Below are positions 8,699 through 15,225 of a stretch of 64,000 nt of DNA, in pieces. Source of the stretch: Pedobacter gandavensis. GTDB taxonomy: Bacteria; Bacteroidota; Bacteroidia; Sphingobacteriales; Sphingobacteriaceae. The position numbers were made by a program, and so were the translations under genes. Each line of letters begins with the position of its first letter. Position 1 is the first letter of the stretch. Location of the stretch: the NCBI RefSeq assembly GCF_014172405.1, contig NZ_WNXC01000008.1, positions 124,001 through 188,000 on the forward strand. The letters run 5' to 3'. Below the pieces are notes generated by a model. That model ran no database searches, had not been told where the DNA came from, and saw only the letters and a list, made by a program, of their open reading frames with translations.

Positions 8699-9298
8699 AT
8701 GATGAATTACAGTAATATTTTTGATAATGAAGGAATCAGCTATGCTGATTACCGCGAATTGGTAAATGAACTGCTGTCGCAAAAGAAAACAACTGGTGAA
8801 GACCATAGTGATGCCATGTTGCATTATACGAAGATGAATGTGCAAAGAATGAATAGGGTAGATAAAACGGTGACGTTAAACCCTGATTTATTGGAAAGTC
8901 TGAAAAATCTGAAAAAGCAATATCGTTTTCTGGTAATTTCTGAAGGATGGTGTGGCGATGCTGCACAGATTGTTCCGGTTTTCAATAAGGTGGCAACCGC
9001 CTTCCCGGAAAAAATAAGCCTTAAATTTGTTTTAAGAGATCAGAATTTACCATTAATAGATGCACACCTCACTAATGGTGGCCGTGCAATTCCCGTATTG
9101 TTGGTTTTAGATGAGGCCGGACAGGTGCTTTATAAATGGGGACCGCGACCGAAAGTCCTCCAATCCCTCTTGGCAGAGTGGAAGAAAGAAAGTACAGATA
9201 TGATGCTCATTGCAGAGCAACTTCATGGCTGGTATGCCAAAGATAAGACGCAAAGCACACAAGAGGAGCTGAGTGCCCTGATTCAACAGTTGGATTAA
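8699..9298 (+). CDS. thioredoxin-like protein with WCGDA active site
   Basis: This 199-residue cytoplasmic protein has a thioredoxin fold from about residue 55, with FLVISEGWCGDAAQIVPVF in place of the usual WCGPC. Cys85 is kept and the second active-site cysteine is replaced by Ala, so a dithiol redox cycle is unlikely. The helical N-terminal extension (about 1-55) is typical of this Bacteroidota family, generally annotated as thioredoxin family protein. The first of two adjacent ATGs is used here; the second gives one residue less. It stands alone between a divergent TonB receptor and the convergent clpS. It could be a monothiol reductase or a thiol-binding protein; its role is not known to me. 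Confidence 0.85.
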   Translation: MMNYSNIFDNEGISYADYRELVNELLSQKKTTGEDHSDAMLHYTKMNVQRMNRVDKTVTLNPDLLESLKNLKKQYRFLVISEGWCGDAAQIVPVFNKVATAFPEKISLKFVLRDQNLPLIDAHLTNGGRAIPVLLVLDEAGQVLYKWGPRPKVLQSLLAEWKKESTDMMLIAEQLHGWYAKDKTQSTQEELSALIQQLD

Positions 9299-9367
9299 AT
9301 AATATGGATTCCCATAAGCCTTAAAATATGGATGGAATCAATCTATAAAAGAAGAAATTAGGGAGGT

Positions 9368-9649
9368 TTAGTCGACAGTAACGGTTAAACCTTCTTGTTG
9401 TAAGATCTTACGGTAAACTTCCATTTCCGTAAAGGAACCTTCTAATACCGCACATTTTCCTTTGTTGTGCACTTCCAATGCAATTTTTTCCGCCTGGTTT
9501 TCTGAATAATCCAGGTATTTCATCATGCAATAAATAACATGGTCGAATGTGTTGATATCATCATTCCAAAGGATTAACCGATGCACGGTTTTTAACGAGG
9601 TTAGGATCTCTTCTAATGTAAAGGTTTCTTCTTTTGTTTCTGTTGACAT
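9368..9649 (-). CDS. clpS: ATP-dependent Clp protease adaptor ClpS
   Basis: 93 residues from the ATG at 9649 (MSTETKEETFTLEEIL); the frame stays open upstream, but that extension is A/T-rich and unlike the family. ClpS binds N-degron substrates and delivers them to ClpAP (ClpCP in some lineages). The core is present: LILWNDDINTFDHVIYCM (family motif V.L.NDD.T..dFV), the hydrophobic-pocket region, and the K-G-x-x-V/A segment (EVHNKGKCAVLEGSF). It is divergent from the FabH-type gene with an 80-base shared promoter region. A TAnnTTTG-like box lies only four bases before the ATG, so a leaderless message is conceivable but unproven. Confidence 0.92.
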   Translation of the reverse strand: MSTETKEETFTLEEILTSLKTVHRLILWNDDINTFDHVIYCMMKYLDYSENQAEKIALEVHNKGKCAVLEGSFTEMEVYRKILQQEGLTVTVD

Positions 9650-9729
9650 CTTACAAAAATAAGCTAATTTCAAAATAATGTTGTAGTTAAAGTTTATTTT
9701 GCATAAAATTTGTATTAAATCCAAATATC

Positions 9730-10776
9730 ATGCATCGTTCAAAAATCGCCGGAATAGGTTATTACGTGCCTAAGAATGTTTATACCAATGATGATTTGTC
9801 CCGTTTCATGGATACAAATGATACCTGGATACAGGAACGGACAGGAATAAAAGAACGTAGATTTGCAGATCGCCTGGAAGAAACCACCACTACAATGGGG
9901 GTAGAAGCCGCGAAAATTGCCATCGAACGCGCAGGAACTACTGCACAAGACATTGACTTTGTCATTTTCGCGACGCTTAGTCCAGATTATTATTTCCCGG
10001 GATGCGGTGTGTTACTGCAGCGTGAAATGAAAATGAAGGAAATTGGTGCTTTAGATGTGAGAAATCAATGCTCGGGATTTGTCTATGCCCTCTCCATCGC
10101 CGATCAATTCATCAAAACTGGGATGTACAAGAATATTCTGGTGGTCGGTAGTGAAAAACATTCCTTTGCCATGGATTTCGAAACCCGCAGTAGGAATGTA
10201 TCCGTGATCTTTGGTGACGGCGCAGGAGCAGTGGTACTACAGCCTGCTACAAAAGACGGTCAAGGGATTATGAGTACACATTTACATAGTGATGGGGCAG
10301 ATGCAGAAATTTTGGCGATGTATTACCCTGGTGCCAGTGCCAACAAATGGCTGAAAGATAAACCAGGATACCCGGATCAAGAACTCGGCGGTTTATTTAT
10401 GACGACTGAACAGCTGGAAAGCGGTGCTGCCCTTCCCTATATGGATGGCCCTGCAGTATTTAAGAAGGCAGTAGTGAAGTTTCCAGAAGTGATTAAGGAA
10501 GCATTAGAGGCAAACCATTTAACACCAGCAGACCTGGATATGCTAATTCCTCATCAGGCAAATTTAAGGATCAGTCAATATGTACAGCAGTTATTGGGAC
10601 TGAGCGACGATAAAGTATTCAATAACATTCAAAAATATGGGAATACCACCGCGGCTTCTGTGCCGATTGCTTTGTGTGAAGCATGGGAGGCGGGGAAAAT
10701 TAAAGAAGGCGACCTGGTATGCCTGGCCGCCTTTGGATCAGGTTTTACCTGGGCCAGTGCTTTAATCAGATGGTAA
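9730..10776 (+). CDS. 3-oxoacyl-ACP synthase III (FabH-type ketosynthase)
   Basis: 348 residues with the full Cys-His-Asn triad of KAS III enzymes: Cys114 (RNQCSGFVYA), His275 (LIPHQANLRIS) and Asn305 (YGNTTAAS). The N-terminal DTWIQERTGIKERR is the standard FabH signature. FabH condenses an acyl-CoA primer with malonyl-ACP to start fatty-acid synthesis. At 348 residues it is a little longer than classical FabH (about 320-330), with an insert near residues 195-235 (YYPGASANKWLKDK, LGGLFMTTEQLE). This suggests a divergent KAS III that may accept other acyl chains. It is transcribed alone and convergent with fatty-acid oxidation genes. Whether it is the housekeeping FabH cannot be decided from this window. 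Confidence 0.88.
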   Translation: MHRSKIAGIGYYVPKNVYTNDDLSRFMDTNDTWIQERTGIKERRFADRLEETTTTMGVEAAKIAIERAGTTAQDIDFVIFATLSPDYYFPGCGVLLQREMKMKEIGALDVRNQCSGFVYALSIADQFIKTGMYKNILVVGSEKHSFAMDFETRSRNVSVIFGDGAGAVVLQPATKDGQGIMSTHLHSDGADAEILAMYYPGASANKWLKDKPGYPDQELGGLFMTTEQLESGAALPYMDGPAVFKKAVVKFPEVIKEALEANHLTPADLDMLIPHQANLRISQYVQQLLGLSDDKVFNNIQKYGNTTAASVPIALCEAWEAGKIKEGDLVCLAAFGSGFTWASALIRW

Positions 10777-10787
10777 TTTATAATATA

Positions 10788-10815
10788 CTGCTAAGGGATT
10801 AACTTCCTTTAGCAG
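10788..10815. terminator. convergent hairpin between ketosynthase and SDR genes
   Basis: CTGCTAAGGG (10788-10797) pairs with CCTTTAGCAG (10806-10815) with one G-U pair. It overlaps the 3' end of the minus-strand SDR gene and has only short T runs, so it is a modest candidate. Confidence 0.4.
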
Positions 10816-11674
10816 ATTTTGTCATTTGGGCAAACATATCCCACATGTCATCAGGAATGGCTTCTAAGCCATTAAACTGACCAGCACCTTGCAACCATTC
10901 TCCACCATCAATACTGATGACTTCTCCGTTGATATATCCCGCGAAGTCACTAATTAGAAAGGCAGCCAGATTGGCCAATTCCTGATGTTCTCCAACACGT
11001 TTCAAAGGTACCCTGTTTTTAAAGTCGAATTTTTCTGCCAAATCCCCCGGTAATAGGCGTTCCCAAGCTCCTTTTGTAGGAAAAGGTCCTGGAGCAATGG
11101 CATTGGTGCGAATGCCATATTTGCCCCATTCTACGGCTAGGGATCGTGTCATAGCCAATACACCGCCCTTCGCACAAGCAGAAGGAACCACATAAGCAGA
11201 GCCAGTAAAGGCATAAGTTGTGACAATGTTTAATACATTCGCACTTTGTTTTTCCTTAATCCAGTGCTTGCCAAAGGCAAGTGTACAGTTCACCGAACCT
11301 TTCAATACAATGTCAATTACTGTAGAAAAAGCATTGGCTGAAAGTCGTTCCGTAGGAGAGATGAAGTTTCCAGCAGCGTTATTCAATAGTACATCAACAC
11401 GGCCAAAAGTTTTCAAGGTTTCGGCGAGCACATGTTCTACTTGTTCATATTCACGGACATCACAAGCCACGGCCAATACCTTACCTCCGGTCTCTTTTTC
11501 CATTTCGGCAGCTGTCTTTTCCAGGACATCAGCTTTTCTACTGGTGATCACCAGATTGGCCCCGAGTGTTAGAAAATAGGTTCCCATCGCTTTTCCAAGG
11601 CCGGTTCCGCCACCGGTGATGACAATTGTTTTTCCTTTTAAGGCATCATCTCTTAACATAGGTTGGTTGTACAT
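10799..11674 (-). CDS. 2,4-dienoyl-CoA reductase, SDR type (DECR1-like)
   Basis: 291-residue short-chain dehydrogenase. The cofactor-binding loop is GGGTGLGKAMG (residues 21-31), followed by NNAAGNFISPTERLS and, in the active-site region, VVPSACAKGGVLAMTRSLA, where the usual catalytic Tyr of YxxxK is a Ser (SxxxK). Both blocks match the arrangement I recall for mitochondrial 2,4-dienoyl-CoA reductase DECR1, as does PGPFPTKGAWERL. The enzyme would reduce 2,4-dienoyl-CoA with NADPH during oxidation of unsaturated fatty acids. The enoyl-CoA isomerase gene lies three bases upstream, so the two are co-transcribed. It differs completely from the flavin/iron-sulfur FadH of E. coli. Assignment is by remembered motifs, not by a search. 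Confidence 0.85.
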   Translation of the reverse strand: MYNQPMLRDDALKGKTIVITGGGTGLGKAMGTYFLTLGANLVITSRKADVLEKTAAEMEKETGGKVLAVACDVREYEQVEHVLAETLKTFGRVDVLLNNAAGNFISPTERLSANAFSTVIDIVLKGSVNCTLAFGKHWIKEKQSANVLNIVTTYAFTGSAYVVPSACAKGGVLAMTRSLAVEWGKYGIRTNAIAPGPFPTKGAWERLLPGDLAEKFDFKNRVPLKRVGEHQELANLAAFLISDFAGYINGEVISIDGGEWLQGAGQFNGLEAIPDDMWDMFAQMTKSAKGS

Positions 11675-11677
11675 GAG

Positions 11678-12439
11678 CTATTTTTTTTGAAGGTTATCAA
11701 TGATGGTTTTCAATATGTTTCTGGTGGTTGGTGCCCACCATTGTTTCAACATAATGGCCAACGCTTCTGTTTGATTTGCTCGGGTTGCGGCAATCAGGTC
11801 TTTTCTGATGTTCAGCTTGCTTTGCTCCCAGGTATTTCTTTCCATAGCCATGTATTTTCTAATCTTACGTTCCGCTGCCGTCAGAATACTTTCAGGATTG
11901 ATCAATTCATCAACAAGGCCGATTTTTAGGGCTTCTTCCGGACTGAATAATTTTCCTTCCAGCAAGCTCCGCGTTGCATGTGCAGTGCCAATCCAAAATG
12001 AATACAGACTGAAAATGCTACCAGGAACAATAATGCCTACCGGAACTTCATTGAGTCCGATAATTGCCTTTCCTTCAGACATAATTCTATAATCACACGC
12101 CAGTGCAATTACGCAACCTCCAGCCGGACTATGACCATTAATTGCAGCAACCAGCGGTTTACGGAAAGCCGTGATGTTAGCCGTAAAGTCAAGAAAAAGA
12201 TGCCAGAAAGATTCCGCTTCCTCCTCCGAATATCCGTAAAGCTCAATTAAGTCCAATCCGGCAGAAAAAAAGTTTTCTTTTCCAGTGATGATGACCCCTG
12301 CAATATTCGGATCCATAGAAATGCTGTTCATCATGTCATTCAGTTCCGTGATCATCTCCCGGTTTAATGCATTCGATCTTCCACGGTCTAAAGTAATTAG
12401 GGCTAAATGGTCTTTTATAGTGACTTTTATCGTATTCAT
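11678..12439 (-). CDS. enoyl-CoA hydratase/isomerase family, probably delta3,delta2-enoyl-CoA isomerase
   Basis: 253-residue crotonase-fold protein. The oxyanion-hole segments are ENFFSAGLDLIELYG and GHSPAGGCVIALACDYRI. Hydratases need two glutamates; here the first position (after GGC) is Val110 instead of Glu, while the second is kept as Glu131 (IGLNEVPVGI). That single-Glu pattern, with PAGGCxxALxCDYRI and GLNExxxGI, is what I recall for mitochondrial delta3,delta2-enoyl-CoA isomerase (ECI1), which shifts double bonds so that unsaturated fatty acids can enter beta-oxidation. It is coupled to a DECR1-like reductase gene three bases downstream, which strengthens this reading. The large plug/macroglobulin-like gene ends seven bases upstream on the same strand. 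Confidence 0.85.
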   Translation of the reverse strand: MNTIKVTIKDHLALITLDRGRSNALNREMITELNDMMNSISMDPNIAGVIITGKENFFSAGLDLIELYGYSEEEAESFWHLFLDFTANITAFRKPLVAAINGHSPAGGCVIALACDYRIMSEGKAIIGLNEVPVGIIVPGSIFSLYSFWIGTAHATRSLLEGKLFSPEEALKIGLVDELINPESILTAAERKIRKYMAMERNTWEQSKLNIRKDLIAATRANQTEALAIMLKQWWAPTTRNILKTIIDNLQKK

Positions 12440-12446
12440 ATTTTAA

Positions 12447-15140
12447 TTATTTTACTTCATAAGTATAAACTGTTCTTGCCAGGTGGCCCATCAGGTCCAT
12501 TCCCTCCAAAACAACCCTATAAGTTCCAGGCTCATCGGTGTTAAAGAAAGTAAAATTTGTTTTCCCTTCCGCACCACTGAGCAGCTGTGGCCCCCAATAT
12601 ACGGTAGATCTAAAATCTGGTCCGTTGCTAGGTTGCGCAGTATCGTATTTAGGCGAATAGAATTCCTTTGGAATGGTATAGCCTTTAGGATTGAAAACGA
12701 TCAATCCCGGAGTAATAGTACTTGAATAATCGCCAACGCCACGTTTTGTCGTGATCACCAATACACCTCCAGAGCCACCACTGCCATAAATGGCCGTGTT
12801 TCCAATAGATTTCAAGACCTCAACGGTCTCAATGTCATTCACATTCACAATATCCAGATCAGCATCTTCCAGACGCATCCCATCAAGTACGATAGCCATT
12901 GGTATCCTTCCTCCGTTTCTCATCAGATAGGCCTTTCCATTCATAATGGTGAGTCCGGCAACCCGCCCTTGTAGACACATGGAAAGCGTGGTACAGGTGC
13001 TGAGCTGTTCCGCAGTAATGATAGCATCTGCTCGTCCTGCGCCATTTAAGTTTTGAGAATTCTTGGCCTGCTCCTTTTGCTGCGTAATTTTTACCTCCTT
13101 TAATTGCAATGTTCTCTGTAAGATGCCACGCTTACTCTGATCATCGAAATAGTTATTGCTTTGTTTCAGATAGCCTGAAAGCGCTTCATTAACGTTAATT
13201 TCTATATCCCCCGTATTCTTGCTTTTGGTCACCACTTGGTCAGGTACAATATCCATTTTAATATCCAATCTTTTTTTACCCTTATCGGTTCTTGCCTGAA
13301 TAATAAACTTAGGGTCATCCAAGAAAACCAGCCGGTCGAAGTTAAATCTTCCCTGGGCATCAGTTAAAGTATCTAAAGAGAAAAATCCACTTGCAGTAGA
13401 AAGTAAGGTAACCTTGCTATTAGGTGCAGGCTTACCTGAATAATTGGTCACCACACCACTAAATCCCAGTGATTTTTCCGGTTGAAACCGGATGATAGGT
13501 GGGATACCATTGACCACATTCTTCCATAATATCCTGCGCCAACCTTGGGTTAGCATCAGGTTATCCATGTTTTTGGCCACTTCTGGCCCTTCCTCTATAA
13601 AGTAATAATTAGGTTGCTCAATATAACCAATCAGGTCTTGGCTGAGTAACAGGTTGCTCAGAATATTACTTTCGGTTTCCGGTTCTGGCTTAACAGCATT
13701 GTTGTTGGTCACAGAGACGGAGAACATTCCGGATACCGGACTTCCGTTAAAAGTACTGTTAAGCTGGACTGCTACTTGCTCTCTTTTCGCATAAACCGTC
13801 TTTTCTGTTGACAGTTTTACGGTTGCCCGATCTGATGGGTTATAGATAAAAGCAAGACGTTCCGCAATAGGCTGGTTAGTTTCAGAAAATAGACTGAGCT
13901 GTAGGATGCCTTCCAGAAGATCCTTTTTAGGAATATGGATGGTGGCAAGCTGATCCGTGATGGTTACAATAGGGCTAAAGAGTACATTCCCATTGTGCTG
14001 TCCAACAAGTCGAAGCTTTACAGGTCCTGTCAGGTTTGCGCTTCTCATCACTTTGATCGTCAGCTTCTCTTGATCAGTATTGAGCACAGTCATACCATAT
14101 CCGGAATTTTGGGTAATCGGAAGGTTGATCTCTTTCTCGGAACCATCAGCAAACTTGACTTTTGCCCGGTATCGAATCCCATCCTGTGGGTTAATGATGA
14201 AGTTTCCCATTCCCAGATGCTTGGTTTCAAATCTGTTGATTTCCAGTCCGTTCTCATCGAGAATAATCCCGCTGATATTTTCACCACGTCCGGATGAATT
14301 GACAGATTTTACGGCAACTTTGGTCGGCAGGCCGGAGATGAGATTCCCACTTTCCGGGAAAAATTGTACATCAACCGATCTGGAGGTTGCTTTAATTGGA
14401 ATCTCACGGGTTATTTTCTTGTCTTCCGGTAGGCTAATGGTGGCAATAATCCTTCCTTTCTTATTAATATCGGGTTGATTGTTTAAGAAACTAAGGGAAA
14501 TTTCCCCCTGGTTGTTGGTGGTTGCTTTCCCCTTAAGGAAGCTTTTGAAGTCTAGCTGTACTTCATACCTGACTTCATTTCCAACATAAGGATTACCGTC
14601 TTTGTCTTTAAAGCTAATGTTCGCCTCCACCTTTTCTCCGTTGCTCTCTTTGCTGTAGTTATAGGTGGTATTCGTACTGACCTGATTGGTCCAGGAGTAT
14701 CCTATTTTGATGGTCTTGTCAAAGAAGAATTCCGGGCCGGTATTTCTCATCCATTGGGTATAAGCACGAATTCTGTAGTTTCCCTCCGTTAATGTATCCG
14801 GGAGCATAAAATTCCCCCAAGTGCTACCCGCGATTACGGGCAATCTCAGTTTCTGTTTTATAGAGTCCCTTTCATTGATCAGTTCTACATACAATATATT
14901 ACTGATGTTGGAAGGTTCCTGAGTCGTGCTGTTGTAGAGGTAAGCCTTAAACCAAATGTTATCGCCTATCGCATAATAAGGTTTGTCGAGGTGTAGGTGA
15001 ACTTTTTCCTGAGGATACTTTTGATTTAACTCCTTCATTCTCTCGAGAAGGACATCAAAGTTGTCATCCAATACGCTTCCCGCAAAAGCGAGGAAGACGC
15101 CAGTAATCAACAAAAGCGGATAAAGGACTTTTCGTTTCAT
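12447..15140 (-). CDS. exported macroglobulin-like protein with barrel-less TonB plug domain (copy 1)
   Basis: 897 residues with an N-terminal signal or anchor (about 5-25). Residues 45-150 resemble an alpha-2-macroglobulin MG2 domain (LHLDKPYYAIGDNIWFKAYL), followed by more beta-sandwich domains (about 160-460), a carboxypeptidase-regulatory-like domain (about 556-630) and a TonB plug-like domain (about 705-800; GRADAIITAEQL, RVAGLTIMNG, VLDGMRLEDADL, IYGSGGSGGVLVITTKRG). No beta-barrel follows; the last ~95 residues form one more sandwich domain (STVYWGPQLL, NEPGT-like DEPGTYRVVLEGMDLMGH). Cys716 and Cys722 (CTTLSMC) could form a disulfide. A paralog lies immediately upstream on the strand. 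Comparable proteins occur in other Sphingobacteriaceae; I know of no assigned function, though a periplasmic or outer-membrane location is likely. Confidence 0.85.
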   Translation of the reverse strand: MKRKVLYPLLLITGVFLAFAGSVLDDNFDVLLERMKELNQKYPQEKVHLHLDKPYYAIGDNIWFKAYLYNSTTQEPSNISNILYVELINERDSIKQKLRLPVIAGSTWGNFMLPDTLTEGNYRIRAYTQWMRNTGPEFFFDKTIKIGYSWTNQVSTNTTYNYSKESNGEKVEANISFKDKDGNPYVGNEVRYEVQLDFKSFLKGKATTNNQGEISLSFLNNQPDINKKGRIIATISLPEDKKITREIPIKATSRSVDVQFFPESGNLISGLPTKVAVKSVNSSGRGENISGIILDENGLEINRFETKHLGMGNFIINPQDGIRYRAKVKFADGSEKEINLPITQNSGYGMTVLNTDQEKLTIKVMRSANLTGPVKLRLVGQHNGNVLFSPIVTITDQLATIHIPKKDLLEGILQLSLFSETNQPIAERLAFIYNPSDRATVKLSTEKTVYAKREQVAVQLNSTFNGSPVSGMFSVSVTNNNAVKPEPETESNILSNLLLSQDLIGYIEQPNYYFIEEGPEVAKNMDNLMLTQGWRRILWKNVVNGIPPIIRFQPEKSLGFSGVVTNYSGKPAPNSKVTLLSTASGFFSLDTLTDAQGRFNFDRLVFLDDPKFIIQARTDKGKKRLDIKMDIVPDQVVTKSKNTGDIEINVNEALSGYLKQSNNYFDDQSKRGILQRTLQLKEVKITQQKEQAKNSQNLNGAGRADAIITAEQLSTCTTLSMCLQGRVAGLTIMNGKAYLMRNGGRIPMAIVLDGMRLEDADLDIVNVNDIETVEVLKSIGNTAIYGSGGSGGVLVITTKRGVGDYSSTITPGLIVFNPKGYTIPKEFYSPKYDTAQPSNGPDFRSTVYWGPQLLSGAEGKTNFTFFNTDEPGTYRVVLEGMDLMGHLARTVYTYEVK

Positions 15141-15163
15141 AATTTATGAGCCTTAACAAATAA

Positions 15164-15195
15164 TTAAGCCTCAATATACAAATATTGAGGCTTAA
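15164..15195 (-). terminator. hairpin between the two plug/macroglobulin paralogs
   Basis: A perfect 14-bp stem (15164-15177 with 15182-15195; arm core AAGCCTCAATAT) closes on a four-base loop. It lies 31 bases past the stop of copy 2 and before the start of copy 1. A near-identical hairpin precedes copy 2, so it belongs to the duplicated unit. The T run is short, so read-through is possible. Confidence 0.65.
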
Positions 15196-15225
15196 ACTAA
15201 ATCTCTCTGTATGAGATGTTATGGT

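Noticed and set aside
9654..9661. TAnnTTTG box four bases before the clpS ATG, implying a leaderless message
   Set aside because: No convincing -33 element at the right distance and the region is A/T-rich, so a chance match is likely.
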